Positions 1 to 8,951 of a DNA stretch of 64,000 nucleotides are shown here, piece by piece. The translations under genes and the position numbers were made by a program. Position 1 is the stretch's first letter. Each line of letters starts with the position of its first letter. Below the pieces are notes generated by a model. The model saw only the letters and a list, made by a program, of their open reading frames with translations. It had not been told where the DNA came from and did not search any database. Source of the DNA: Staphylococcus simulans (GTDB lineage: Bacteria; Bacillota; Bacilli; Staphylococcales; Staphylococcaceae); the NCBI RefSeq assembly GCF_002902285.1, contig NZ_PPRU01000011.1:1-64000 (forward strand). Reading direction: 5' to 3'.

Positions 1-75
1 ATAAAATACATTTTTTTAGATGTTGGATTTTTTACTAATAGTAAGCGTTTGCTTAAAAAAAGTTAAAAATTCTTA

Positions 76-99
76 GTTTTTTATCTGGTAAGAGGGTAT
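76..99 (+). promoter_or_regulatory. Candidate SigB-type promoter of the BCCT transporter gene
   Basis: GTTTTT (76-81), a 12-nt spacer and GGGTAT (94-99) resemble the SigB consensus GTTTAA-N12-15-GGGTAT, with a perfect -10. A TATAAT at 112-117 could serve a second, SigA-type start but has no clear -35. Either start gives a leader of over 200 nt before the coding start at 328. SigB control of an osmoprotectant transporter is plausible; this is inference from motif alone. Confidence 0.4.
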
Positions 100-128
100 G
101 TTAAAGTAATGTATAATTTCAATGTAAG

Positions 129-225
129 AAATCAAGTTGTTTATTGCTCAATGTATTTTTAATAAAATTGATTTTTATACGATTGTATAATCAATTTTCC
201 TAAATTTGCCTATACAACTTGATTT
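129..225 (+). other. Nested inverted repeats in the leader of the BCCT transporter gene
   Basis: A 12-bp perfect inverted repeat (AAATCAAGTTGT at 129-140, ACAACTTGATTT at 214-225) encloses a second hairpin. The inner hairpin pairs AAATTGAT (165-172) with ATCAATTT (190-197) and TATAC (176-180) with GTATA (185-189) around a GATT loop. No T-run follows, so it is not a simple terminator. It could be a structured RNA leader or a set of operator dyads. I do not recognise it as a known riboswitch. Confidence 0.45.
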
Positions 226-257
226 TGTTATGATTATACTTGGTTTTTCACTAAAAT

Positions 258-278
258 GATATTTTGTTATAAAATATC
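258..278. promoter_or_regulatory. Perfect dyad upstream of the BCCT transporter gene
   Basis: GATATTTT (258-265) and AAAATATC (271-278) form an 8-bp perfect inverted repeat with a 5-nt centre, about 50 nt before the coding start. It could be an operator or a short RNA hairpin. In such AT-rich DNA some dyads arise by chance. Confidence 0.3.
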
Positions 279-327
279 AAAAGCATATCATTGACAACAA
301 AATAAATCAGAAAGGGAGTAATTGATT

Positions 328-1953
328 ATGGATTCTTCTCAAAGAGGTAAGAAGCTCTCACCAGTCTTTATTTACGCTTCAATTATTGTACTTATTGTAG
401 TACTCGCTGGTGCAATCTTCCCATCACAGTTTGATCATGTAACAAATACAATCAAACTATGGATTACCGATAAATTGGGTTGGTATTACTTAATCTTAAC
501 TACAATCCTAGTATTCTTCTGTGTTTTCCTTATCTTCAGTCCAATTGGAAAACTGAAACTAGGTAAGCCTAACGACAAACCTGAATTCAATACGATTTCA
601 TGGTTTGCGATGTTATTCAGTGCCGGTATGGGTATCGGTTTAGTATTCTATGGTGCAGCAGAACCAATGGGACATTTTGCGGCGCCGCCAAATGCGAAAC
701 CTGAAACAGCTCAAGCCTATACTGAAGCGTTACGTTCTACGTTCTTCCACTGGGGCTTCCATGCATGGGCAACTTATGGTGTAGTAGCATTAGCACTTGC
801 TTATGCACAGTTCAGAAAAGGAGAACCAGGTTTATTATCTAAGACTTTACGTCCTATTTTAGGAGATAAAGTAGATGGACCTGTGGGTACTATCATTGAC
901 GTATTAGCAGTCTTCGCGACTGTTGTTGGTGTAGCAGTATCATTAGGTATGGGTGCACTACAAATCAATGGTGGTTTACATTATTTATTCGGCCTTCCAA
1001 ACAATGTTTGGGTACAAGGTATTATTATCGTTGTTGTGACTATCATGTTCATCGCATCAGCATGGTCTGGTATCAGTAAAGGGATCCAATACTTAAGTAA
1101 CTTAAACATCGGTTTAGGTACAATTTTAATGATTGTTGCATTAATTATTGGTCCAACTGTTCTAATCTTAGACATGTTGACAAGCTCAACAGGTAGCTTG
1201 TTGAACACATTCTTAGCCAACAGCTTTGATACAGCAGCATTAAACCCACAAAAACGTGAATGGATGTCAGGTTGGACACTATACTATTGGGGCTGGTGGT
1301 TAAGCTGGAGTCCATTCGTAGGTGTGTTCATTGCGCGTGTATCTAAAGGACGTTCAATTCGCGAATTCGTTTCAGGCGTGCTATTAGTACCAGCATTAGT
1401 CAGCTTCATTTGGTTCAGTGTGTTTGGTGTACTAGGTATTGAAACTGGTAAAAAACACAAAGAAATCTTTGAAATGTCACCTGAGACACAATTATTCGCA
1501 GTATTTAATCACTTGCCTTTAGGCATTATATTATCAATTGTTGCGTTACTATTGATTGCATCATTCTTCGTTACTTCTGCAGACTCAGCTACATTCGTAT
1601 TAGGTATGCAGACTTCTTATGGTTCATTAGAACCGGCATCATACATTAAAGTAACTTGGGGTGTTGCGCAATCATTAATCGCGTTCATCTTGTTATTCTC
1701 AGGTGGAGATACAGGCTTAAACTCACTGCAAAGTGCAGCGATTATCAGTGCCTTGCCATTCTCCATTGTGATCATATTAATGATGATTGCCTTCTACAAA
1801 GATGCGAACCGTGAACGTAAGTTCTTAGGCTTAACATTGACGCCTAATAAGCATCGTTTAGAAGAATATGTGAAATATTCACAACAAGATTATGAAGAAG
1901 ATATTCTAGAAAAACGTAAAGTACGTCAACAATCACAAAATCTTGATTCTTAA
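328..1953 (+). CDS. opuD: BCCT-family glycine betaine/choline transporter
   Basis: A 541-aa integral membrane protein of the betaine/carnitine/choline transporter family, which imports osmoprotectants with Na+ or H+. About 12 hydrophobic segments are visible. The family signature lies in the stretch with the tryptophan-rich YYWGWWLSWSPFVGVF (residues about 327-342) and the early MGIGLVFYGAAEP. The ATG at 328 is preferred because AAAGGGAG (311-318) lies 9 nt upstream; a TTG at 322 would leave only 3 nt. It resembles S. aureus OpuD2, which also precedes acnA. The charged C-terminal tail (about 50 residues) is typical of osmoregulated BCCT members. The gene is monocistronic, with its own terminator. 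Substrate choice cannot be settled from sequence alone. Confidence 0.88.
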   Translation: MDSSQRGKKLSPVFIYASIIVLIVVLAGAIFPSQFDHVTNTIKLWITDKLGWYYLILTTILVFFCVFLIFSPIGKLKLGKPNDKPEFNTISWFAMLFSAGMGIGLVFYGAAEPMGHFAAPPNAKPETAQAYTEALRSTFFHWGFHAWATYGVVALALAYAQFRKGEPGLLSKTLRPILGDKVDGPVGTIIDVLAVFATVVGVAVSLGMGALQINGGLHYLFGLPNNVWVQGIIIVVVTIMFIASAWSGISKGIQYLSNLNIGLGTILMIVALIIGPTVLILDMLTSSTGSLLNTFLANSFDTAALNPQKREWMSGWTLYYWGWWLSWSPFVGVFIARVSKGRSIREFVSGVLLVPALVSFIWFSVFGVLGIETGKKHKEIFEMSPETQLFAVFNHLPLGIILSIVALLLIASFFVTSADSATFVLGMQTSYGSLEPASYIKVTWGVAQSLIAFILLFSGGDTGLNSLQSAAIISALPFSIVIILMMIAFYKDANRERKFLGLTLTPNKHRLEEYVKYSQQDYEEDILEKRKVRQQSQNLDS

Positions 1954-1963
1954 TTGAATTTTA

Positions 1964-2010
1964 GATGCGTTGTCTTTCAATTAATAAATTGAAAGGCAGC
2001 GCATTTTTTA
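1964..2010 (+). terminator. Rho-independent terminator of the BCCT transporter gene
   Basis: An 18-nt stem (1965-1982 with 1987-2004, two imperfect pairs), a 4-nt AATA loop and a run of T follow the stop codon by about 10 nt. Confidence 0.9.
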
Positions 2011-2030
2011 TTTTATTTAGGCTAAATAAA

Positions 2031-2045
2031 TGAAAATTATTCTCA
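2031..2045. promoter_or_regulatory. Candidate Fur box upstream of acnA
   Basis: TGAAAATTATTCTCA matches the 7-1-7 Fur consensus TGATAATNATTATCA at 12 of 14 specified positions. It lies between the preceding terminator and the predicted acnA promoter. Iron control of a [4Fe-4S] enzyme is biologically sensible; the match is imperfect and untested. Confidence 0.4.
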
Positions 2046-2049
2046 ATAC

Positions 2050-2064
2050 ATAATAGATACTTAT
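2050..2064. promoter_or_regulatory. CcpC/CcpE-type dyad upstream of acnA
   Basis: ATAA (2050-2053), 7 nt and TTAT (2061-2064) match the ATAA-N7-TTAT dyad bound by B. subtilis CcpC at citB. Staphylococci have the related LysR-type regulator CcpE acting on aconitase. An extra ATAA half-site lies at 2082-2085 inside the predicted promoter. Confidence 0.5.
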
Positions 2065-2093
2065 TACACGAACTCGATATGATAAGATATACT
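2064..2093 (+). promoter_or_regulatory. Candidate SigA promoter of acnA
   Basis: TTACAC (2064-2069), an 18-nt spacer and TATACT (2088-2093) form a plausible promoter giving a leader of roughly 115 nt. The -35 overlaps the CcpC/CcpE-type dyad. Confidence 0.45.
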
Positions 2094-2216
2094 TATACAT
2101 ACTGATTATAAAACAAAAACAATGAACATTTGGTTTTTAATGAATATCAGTTGTATTCGCTATCATATCAATATACAATCTAAGTAAAGGCATAATATTA
2201 ATCAGGGGGGATTTAG

Positions 2217-4922
2217 ATGTCTTCTAACTTAAAAGAGCAAGCAAAGAAAACGTTTACTTTAAACGACAATACGTATACTTTTTACGATTTGCAGTCATTA
2301 GAAGAACAAGGTTTAACTAAAATCAACAAATTGCCATATTCAATTCGAGTACTATTGGAATCGGTATTACGCCAAGAGGATGGCTTCGTAATTACTGATG
2401 ACCATATTAAAGAATTAGCAAAATTCGGTGATGGCGCTGAAGGTGAAGTACCATTTAAACCATCTCGTGTTATCTTACAAGACTTCACAGGTGTACCAGC
2501 AGTTGTTGACTTAGCTTCATTACGTAAAGCAATGGATGATGTAGGCGGCGATATTAATAAAATTAACCCGGAAGTACCTGTAGACTTAGTTATTGACCAC
2601 TCAGTACAAGTAGACAGCTATGCGAATCCAGATGCATTACGTCAAAACATGAAATTAGAATTCCACCGTAACTTCGAACGTTACCAATTCTTAAACTGGG
2701 CAACAAAAGCATTCGATAACTACAATGCTGTACCACCAGCAACAGGTATCGTACACCAAGTTAACTTAGAGTACTTAGCTAACGTTGTACATGCAAGAGA
2801 CGTAGATGGTGAAACAGTAGCATTCCCAGATACATTAGTCGGTACTGACTCTCATACGACAATGATCAACGGTCTTGGCGTATTAGGTTGGGGTGTCGGC
2901 GGTATTGAAGCTGAAGCAGGTATGTTAGGTCAACCTTCATACTTCCCAATTCCAGACGTAATCGGTGTTCGTTTAGAAAACCAATTACCACAAGGTGCAA
3001 CAGCAACTGACTTAGCTTTACGTGTAACTGAAGAGTTACGTAAAAAAGGCGTAGTTGGTAAATTCGTAGAATTCTATGGTCCTGGTGTTCAACACTTACC
3101 ATTAGCTGACCGTGCTACAATCGCTAACATGGCACCTGAATACGGTGCAACATGTGGTTTCTTCCCAGTTGATGAAGAATCATTAAAATATTTACGTTTA
3201 ACAGGCCGTACTGAAGAACAAATTGAATTAGTTGAAGAATACTTGAAACAAAACCATATGTTCTTCGATGTGGAAAAAGAAGATCCTTCTTACACAGATG
3301 TTCTTGAATTAGACTTATCTACTGTAGAACCTTCTTTATCAGGTCCTAAACGTCCACAAGACTTAATTAAATTAGGCGACATGAAACAAGAATTCGAAAA
3401 AGCAGTGACTGCACCAGCAGGCAACCAAGGTTTCGGATTCGACGAATCTGAATTCGATAAAGAAGCAACAATCGAATTCGCAGATGGCCACACTGCTAAA
3501 ATGACAACAGGTGATATCGCTATTGCGGCAATCACTTCATGTACAAACACATCTAACCCATATGTAATGTTAGGTGCTGGTTTAGTTGCGAAAAAAGCAG
3601 TTGAAAAAGGCATGAAAGTACCTGAGTACGTGAAAACATCACTTGCACCAGGTTCTAAAGTTGTAACTGGCTATTTAGATGATTCAGGCTTACAAGAGTA
3701 CTTAGATGCATTAGGCTTTAACTTAGTAGGTTATGGTTGTACGACATGTATCGGTAACTCAGGTCCATTATTACCAGAAATTGAAAAAGCAATTTCAGGC
3801 GAAGACTTACTTGTAACTTCTGTATTATCTGGTAACCGTAACTTCGAAGGTCGTATCCACCCATTAGTAAAAGGTAACTACTTAGCTTCACCACCATTAG
3901 TTGTGGCATATGCTTTAGCAGGTACTGTAGATATCGACTTACAAAATGACCCAATCGGTCAAGACAAAGATGGCAACGATGTATACTTAGATGATATCTG
4001 GCCATCAATCAAAGAAGTTGCTGATACTGTTGAAAGCACTGTTACACCTGACTTATTCCGTGAAGAATACTCAGATGTATACACAAATAACGAAATGTGG
4101 AATGAAATTGAAACTACGGATCAACCATTATACGACTTCGATCCTAACTCAACTTATATCCAAAACCCTACGTTCTTCCAAGGTTTATCAAAAGAACCAG
4201 GAAAAATCGAACCGCTTAAAGATCTACGCGTGATGGGTAAATTCGGTGACTCAGTAACAACTGACCACATTTCACCAGCAGGTGCAATTGGTAAAGATAC
4301 GCCAGCAGGTCAATACTTGCAAGAAAATGACGTACCAATCAGAGAGTTCAACTCATACGGTTCTCGTCGTGGTAACCACGAAGTAATGGTAAGAGGTACT
4401 TTCGCAAACATCCGTATTAAAAACCAATTAGCGCCAGGTACAGAAGGCGGCTTCACAACTTACTGGCCTACAGGCGAAGTAATGCCAATCTATGACGCGG
4501 CAATGAAATACAAAGAAGACGGTACTGGATTAGTTGTCTTAGCAGGTAACGACTACGGTATGGGATCTTCTCGTGACTGGGCTGCTAAAGGTACAAACTT
4601 ACTAGGCGTTAAGACAGTTATTGCACAAAGCTACGAACGTATCCACCGTTCTAACTTAGTAATGATGGGTGTATTACCGCTTCAATTCCAAGACGGCGAC
4701 TCAGCTGACAGCCTTGGATTAGATGGTACTGAAGAAATTTCAGTAGATATCGATGAATCTGTAAAACCACATGACAAAGTTAAAGTAACTGCTAAAAAAG
4801 AAAATGGCGAAACAATCGAATTCGATGTAATCGCTCGTTTCGATTCACAAGTTGAATTAGACTACTACCGTCATGGCGGTATCTTACAACTTGTATTACG
4901 TAATAAATTAGCAAATGCGTAA
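2217..4922 (+). CDS. acnA: Aconitate hydratase A (aconitase)
   Basis: A 901-aa aconitase/IRP1-type enzyme, the usual length for Gram-positive AcnA. It interconverts citrate and isocitrate in the TCA cycle using a [4Fe-4S] cluster. Cluster-ligand cysteines are visible in SCTNTSNP (about residue 441) and [11 protein letters not shown] (about 505 and 508). The swivel domain contains [11 protein letters not shown] and the substrate-binding [16 protein letters not shown]. The ATG at 2217 follows a strong ATCAGGGGGG Shine-Dalgarno. Codon use is highly biased, as expected for an abundant enzyme. Candidate Fur and CcpC/CcpE sites lie upstream. In other species aconitase can moonlight as an iron-responsive RNA-binding protein; nothing here proves that. 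Confidence 0.97.
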   Translation: MSSNLKEQAKKTFTLNDNTYTFYDLQSLEEQGLTKINKLPYSIRVLLESVLRQEDGFVITDDHIKELAKFGDGAEGEVPFKPSRVILQDFTGVPAVVDLASLRKAMDDVGGDINKINPEVPVDLVIDHSVQVDSYANPDALRQNMKLEFHRNFERYQFLNWATKAFDNYNAVPPATGIVHQVNLEYLANVVHARDVDGETVAFPDTLVGTDSHTTMINGLGVLGWGVGGIEAEAGMLGQPSYFPIPDVIGVRLENQLPQGATATDLALRVTEELRKKGVVGKFVEFYGPGVQHLPLADRATIANMAPEYGATCGFFPVDEESLKYLRLTGRTEEQIELVEEYLKQNHMFFDVEKEDPSYTDVLELDLSTVEPSLSGPKRPQDLIKLGDMKQEFEKAVTAPAGNQGFGFDESEFDKEATIEFADGHTAKMTTGDIAIAAITSCTNTSNPYVMLGAGLVAKKAVEKGMKVPEYVKTSLAPGSKVVTGYLDDSGLQEYLDALGFNLVGYGCTTCIGNSGPLLPEIEKAISGEDLLVTSVLSGNRNFEGRIHPLVKGNYLASPPLVVAYALAGTVDIDLQNDPIGQDKDGNDVYLDDIWPSIKEVADTVESTVTPDLFREEYSDVYTNNEMWNEIETTDQPLYDFDPNSTYIQNPTFFQGLSKEPGKIEPLKDLRVMGKFGDSVTTDHISPAGAIGKDTPAGQYLQENDVPIREFNSYGSRRGNHEVMVRGTFANIRIKNQLAPGTEGGFTTYWPTGEVMPIYDAAMKYKEDGTGLVVLAGNDYGMGSSRDWAAKGTNLLGVKTVIAQSYERIHRSNLVMMGVLPLQFQDGDSADSLGLDGTEEISVDIDESVKPHDKVKVTAKKENGETIEFDVIARFDSQVELDYYRHGGILQLVLRNKLANA

Positions 4923-4954
4923 GGCATCAACCTTATTTTGATAGAACTTGATGT

Positions 4955-4996
4955 GAGGCTAAGATGGTGTAAAACTGTCTTAGCCTCTTCATTTTG
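4955..4996 (+). terminator. Terminator of acnA
   Basis: GAGGCTAAGA (4955-4964) pairs with TCTTAGCCTC (4979-4988), followed by TTCATTTT. Confidence 0.85.
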
Positions 4997-5041
4997 TGCT
5001 ATGATAAAACATGGAATGAGAATAGAAAGTGTGGCGTAAAA

Positions 5042-5503
5042 ATGATATACAGTATTACTGAAATAGAAGCAAGATACCAAGAAACTGATAAAATGGGATT
5101 TATTTATCATGGGAACTATGCGACATGGTTTGAAGTTGCTCGTACAGACTATATAAGCAAGCTTGGCTTTAATTATGCCGATATGGAAGCGCGTGGCATC
5201 ATTTCTCCAGTCACGCACTTAGATGTGAAGTTTATTAAACCTGTGACTTATCCTGAAAAAGTAAGAATAAAAACATGGGTAGAACGCTATTCACGTTTAC
5301 GTTCTTTATATCGTTATGAAATTTATAGCGAAAAAGGAGAAATTGCGACAACAGGTTCAACTGAGCTGATATGTATGACAGAAGATACGCATACACCGAT
5401 TCGTTTAGATCGTTATTTCCCAGACTGGCACGAAGTCTATCAAGAAGTAGAAAAACGAAACAAAGCTGGCGAACAATTTGAAGTGACTGATGGGATTCAA
5501 TAA
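5042..5503 (+). CDS. Acyl-CoA thioesterase, YbgC/4-hydroxybenzoyl-CoA thioesterase (hotdog) family
   Basis: A 153-aa single hotdog-fold protein. The N-terminal QETDKMGFIYHGNYATWFE matches the YbgC/FadM signature that carries the catalytic Asp and the HxNY turn. It probably hydrolyses short or medium acyl-CoA thioesters in the cytoplasm; the substrate is unknown. The ATG at 5042 is preferred: a TTG at 4994 would add 16 residues lying partly in the acnA terminator region and absent from the family. The Shine-Dalgarno is weak. The gene sits between acnA and the convergent HesB-like gene, as in S. aureus. Confidence 0.85.
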   Translation: MIYSITEIEARYQETDKMGFIYHGNYATWFEVARTDYISKLGFNYADMEARGIISPVTHLDVKFIKPVTYPEKVRIKTWVERYSRLRSLYRYEIYSEKGEIATTGSTELICMTEDTHTPIRLDRYFPDWHEVYQEVEKRNKAGEQFEVTDGIQ

Positions 5504-5515
5504 TTAAATGAACAC

Positions 5516-5550
5516 AAAAAACTGGGACATATGGATGCCCCAGTTTTATA
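5516..5550. terminator. Bidirectional terminator between the thioesterase and HesB-like genes
   Basis: AAAACTGGG (5517-5525) pairs with CCCAGTTTT (5538-5546), with A and T runs on either side, so it can serve both converging genes. Confidence 0.85.
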
Positions 5551-5567
5551 TGTGTTTAGAGATGCTA

Positions 5568-5864
5568 TTAAAATTTGAAAGTAATTTCATCTTTGTCATC
5601 AACATCGATAGTTATTGATACATCTTCAAAGTACCATAAGTCTTTTTCGGCAATAATGATGTCTACACCGTCATAGTCTTGTTCAAATCCAATTTCAATG
5701 GGTTGATCATTGCGGTTATCAATATTGAATGCAGGGCTGAAACCTTGTTTGATTTGAGGTTCTCCGCCATAACGCACAAAGATGTGAATGGCTTTTCCTT
5801 CTTGAGGTAATTCAAACTCATCTTTGAACCAGTTGATTGCTTTATCTGTCAATTTCAATTCCAT
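5568..5864 (-). CDS. HesB/YneR-like protein of the Fe-S biosynthesis (IscA) fold
   Basis: A 98-aa protein related to B. subtilis YneR and the HesB/IscA superfamily. Family traits are the N-terminal LTDKAINWFKDEF helix, the GKAIHIFVRYGG strand and the ending DEITFKF. The three conserved cysteines of true A-type Fe-S carriers are absent: there is no Cys in the protein. It is therefore unlikely to hold a cluster in the same way, and its role is unknown. A good Shine-Dalgarno (GAGAGGAG) precedes the ATG on the minus strand. Confidence 0.8.
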   Translation of the reverse strand: MELKLTDKAINWFKDEFELPQEGKAIHIFVRYGGEPQIKQGFSPAFNIDNRNDQPIEIGFEQDYDGVDIIIAEKDLWYFEDVSITIDVDDKDEITFKF

Positions 5865-6013
5865 GGTAAAACTCCTCTCATTATTACCAAATATTATGCT
5901 GCATATAAAGATTTATATATAAGAGTATAACCGTTATAACACCATGATTAACCTTAAATGCTCAATTTCTTTAAAAAGTATAGAACGGATTTGACAAAAT
6001 TTTGTATAGTTAT

Positions 6014-6045
6014 AAAAAAACCGGAACACATTTTGTCCCGGTTTG
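6014..6045 (-). terminator. Terminator of plsY
   Basis: On the minus strand AAACCGGGACA pairs with TGTTCCGGTTT and is followed by a T run. Confidence 0.8.
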
Positions 6046-6049
6046 TGAT

Positions 6050-6658
6050 TTACATCCATTTAATTTTAGGCTCTTCACCTTTGAAGATTCTTATAATATT
6101 TGTACGGTGTCTGATAATCAATAAGACAGCAACGATGATGCTAACACCTAATAAGATATAATCTTGAATAATGAGTGATCCGATGACACAGCAAATAGCT
6201 GCGACGATACTTGATAAGGATACGTATTTAGTCAGTTTTAATGTAATAAAGAAGATAGCTGCTAAGATTAAGAGTAAAATCGGAGCAACACCTAATACGA
6301 CACCCGCACTGGTTGCGACAGCTTTTCCACCTTTGAATTTAAGAAAGACTGGGAAAACATGTCCGACTATCGCAAATACACCGACAATCATACCATGTGT
6401 AAAGAACTCACTGATAGGTCCTGTCGTATGGATTGGGAACCATAGTGGAAAGAAAACTACAATAAAACCTTTAAATATATCTAAGAAAGTTACAGCAAAT
6501 CCGGCTGGTCGTCCTAACACACGAAAACTGTTAGTAGCACCGGTATTACCGCTTCCATACTGTCTTATATCTTTTTTGAAAAATAATTTTCCGATTATGA
6601 TACCGCTTGGGAATGAACCTACTAAGTAGGCGAGCAGCAGCATGAGTACAATCATCAT
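6050..6658 (-). CDS. plsY: Glycerol-3-phosphate acyltransferase PlsY
   Basis: A 202-aa polytopic membrane enzyme that moves the acyl group from acyl-phosphate to glycerol 3-phosphate, the first step of phosphatidic acid synthesis. The three PlsY motifs are visible: [13 protein letters not shown] near the N-terminus, [12 protein letters not shown] at about 36-47, and [13 protein letters not shown] at about 108-120. The start at 6658 (ATGATG) follows AAGGAAG on the minus strand. An upstream ATG at 6775 would add 39 polar residues not found in the family. It is divergent from parE, as in other staphylococci. Confidence 0.94.
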   Translation of the reverse strand: MMIVLMLLLAYLVGSFPSGIIIGKLFFKKDIRQYGSGNTGATNSFRVLGRPAGFAVTFLDIFKGFIVVFFPLWFPIHTTGPISEFFTHGMIVGVFAIVGHVFPVFLKFKGGKAVATSAGVVLGVAPILLLILAAIFFITLKLTKYVSLSSIVAAICCVIGSLIIQDYILLGVSIIVAVLLIIRHRTNIIRIFKGEEPKIKWM

Positions 6659-6918
6659 TGACCTTGACACTTCCTTTATTGACGATAACGTTATTTTACC
6701 ACACTCCAAGACTTTGAAGTGGACTGTTCTGTTATTTTCACGACACATTCTCGTTATATATAGTTTAAGCGACAATGTTCGATTTTCATAGTAACAAAAT
6801 CTTTTATCGAAAGAAATCTTTTTTCGTTAGGTTGTAAAATGTTATCGTATGCAAATCAATTTCTGACTTGCATTTTGATTTGATTTAAGTAAGAATGTTT
6901 ATTGTAATGTTTTATAAA

Positions 6919-6932
6919 CGAACGTACGTTTG
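6919..6932. promoter_or_regulatory. LexA (SOS) box upstream of parE
   Basis: CGAACGTACGTTTG fits the Gram-positive LexA consensus CGAAC-N4-GTTYG and abuts the parE Shine-Dalgarno (GTAGGAGG, 6932-6938). A TATAAA-type -10 lies just upstream (6913-6918). From memory, S. aureus parEC belongs to the LexA regulon, so the site is expected. Confidence 0.7.
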
Positions 6933-6950
6933 TAGGAGGCGAAGAATCGA

Positions 6951-8951
6951 TTGGCAACAAATAAACGACAAAACTATTCGGACGATTCTATTCAAGTACT
7001 TGAAGGATTAGAAGCAGTCCGTAAAAGACCAGGAATGTATATTGGGTCAACCGATAAACGTGGTTTACACCACTTAGTATATGAAATCGTAGATAACTCA
7101 GTAGATGAGGTATTGAACGGTTATGGTAATGAAATCAAAGTGACTATCAATAAAGACGATAGTATCACAATAGAAGATAACGGACGCGGGATGCCGACGG
7201 GAATTCATAAATCTGGTAAACCGACAGTCGAAGTTATCTTCACAATCTTGCATGCCGGAGGTAAGTTCGGCCAAGGCGGCTACAAAACATCAGGCGGCTT
7301 ACATGGTGTAGGGGCTTCTGTAGTTAACGCATTGAGTGAATGGTTAGTCGTTGAAATTTATAGAGACGGCTTTATTTATGAACAGCGTTTTAATAAAGGG
7401 GGATTACCTGCCACTGGTTTAGAGAAAAAAGGAAAAACACGTAAAAAAGGAACGAAAGTAACGTTCAAACCTGATCCAGAAATCTTTAAATCAGCCACAT
7501 CATTCAATTTTGATACATTAAGCGAACGCCTACAAGAATCAGCCTTCCTTTTAAAAAATCTAAAAATCACTTTAACAGACTTACGTTCTGGTAAAGAAAG
7601 AGAAGAAATTTATCATTATGAAGACGGCATCAAAGAATTTGTGTCTTACGTCAACGAAGGCAAAGAAGTTTTACATGATGTTGCGACGTTTTCAGGAGAA
7701 GCCAATGGTATCGAAGTCGATATCGCTTTCCAATACAATGATCAATATTCTGAAAGTATCTTAAGCTTTGTCAATAACGTACGTACTAAAGACGGCGGTA
7801 CACATGAAGTCGGATTTAAAACTGCGATGACACGTGTGTTTAATGATTATGCGCGTCGCATTGGTGAATTAAAAGCTAAAGATAAAAATTTAGATGGTAA
7901 TGATATTCGTGAAGGCTTAACAGCGATTATTTCTGTCCGTATTCCTGAAGAGTTATTACAATTCGAAGGACAAACGAAGTCTAAACTAGGTACGGCGGAA
8001 GCAAGAAGTGCAGTAGATAGTGTAGTCGCAGAGAAACTACCTTTCTACTTAGAAGAAAAAGGACAATTATCTAAATCACTTGTCACGAAAGCAGTGAAAG
8101 CACAACAAGCCAGAGAAGCTGCACGTAAAGCACGTGAAGATGCACGTTCTGGTAAAAAGAACAAACGCAAAGATACTTTATTGTCTGGTAAGTTAACACC
8201 AGCACAAAGTAAAAATACAGAGAAGAAAGAACTGTATCTTGTAGAGGGTGACTCTGCAGGTGGTTCTGCTAAACTCGGTCGTGACCGCAAATATCAAGCT
8301 ATTTTACCATTACGTGGTAAGGTTATTAATACTGAGAAAGCACGTTTAGAAGATATCTTCAAAAATGAAGAAATCAACACTATCATTCATACGATCGGTG
8401 CAGGTGTAGGAACTGAATTCAAATTAGAAGACAGCAACTATAATCGTGTCATTATTATGACCGATGCCGATACAGATGGTGCACATATTCAAGTTTTATT
8501 ATTAACGTTCTTCTTTAAATACATGAAGCCGCTTGTACAAGCAGGCCGTGTCTTTATTGCCTTGCCGCCACTTTACAAATTAGAAAAAGGCAAAGGTAAA
8601 GCGAAGAAAGTAGAATATGCCTGGACAGATGATGAACTAGAAAATCTTCAAAAACAATTAGGCAAAGGTTTCAGCTTACAACGTTATAAAGGTTTAGGTG
8701 AGATGAACCCTGACCAATTGTGGGAAACTACAATGAATCCAGAAACGCGTACGTTAATTCGCGTTAATGTTGAAGATGAAGTTCGTTCATCAAAACGTGT
8801 GACGACGTTGATGGGTGATAAAGTTGCACCGCGTCGTGATTGGATTGAACGACATGTACAATTTGGTATGCAAGAAGATCAAAGTATTCTAGAAAATGAT
8901 GAAATCGAAATTCTAGATCAAGAAGCATACGATGAGGAGGAAGTAAATTGA
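6951..8951 (+). CDS. parE: DNA topoisomerase IV subunit B
   Basis: The 666-aa ATPase subunit of topoisomerase IV, which decatenates daughter chromosomes. The GHKL ATPase domain shows [22 protein letters not shown] and [15 protein letters not shown]. The TOPRIM domain shows [23 protein letters not shown] and [15 protein letters not shown]. The start is TTG at 6951, 11 nt after TAGGAGG. It overlaps parC by 4 nt (8948-8951), so the two subunits are probably translationally coupled. It is the target of aminocoumarins. A LexA-type box precedes it. Confidence 0.97.
   Translation: MATNKRQNYSDDSIQVLEGLEAVRKRPGMYIGSTDKRGLHHLVYEIVDNSVDEVLNGYGNEIKVTINKDDSITIEDNGRGMPTGIHKSGKPTVEVIFTILHAGGKFGQGGYKTSGGLHGVGASVVNALSEWLVVEIYRDGFIYEQRFNKGGLPATGLEKKGKTRKKGTKVTFKPDPEIFKSATSFNFDTLSERLQESAFLLKNLKITLTDLRSGKEREEIYHYEDGIKEFVSYVNEGKEVLHDVATFSGEANGIEVDIAFQYNDQYSESILSFVNNVRTKDGGTHEVGFKTAMTRVFNDYARRIGELKAKDKNLDGNDIREGLTAIISVRIPEELLQFEGQTKSKLGTAEARSAVDSVVAEKLPFYLEEKGQLSKSLVTKAVKAQQAREAARKAREDARSGKKNKRKDTLLSGKLTPAQSKNTEKKELYLVEGDSAGGSAKLGRDRKYQAILPLRGKVINTEKARLEDIFKNEEINTIIHTIGAGVGTEFKLEDSNYNRVIIMTDADTDGAHIQVLLLTFFFKYMKPLVQAGRVFIALPPLYKLEKGKGKAKKVEYAWTDDELENLQKQLGKGFSLQRYKGLGEMNPDQLWETTMNPETRTLIRVNVEDEVRSSKRVTTLMGDKVAPRRDWIERHVQFGMQEDQSILENDEIEILDQEAYDEEEVN

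Noticed and set aside
42..55. TAAGCGTTTGCTTA as a catabolite-response (cre) site before the BCCT gene
   Set aside because: It is a neat 5-bp-arm dyad, but it lacks the TG...CA ends of the CcpA consensus and lies upstream of the predicted promoter.
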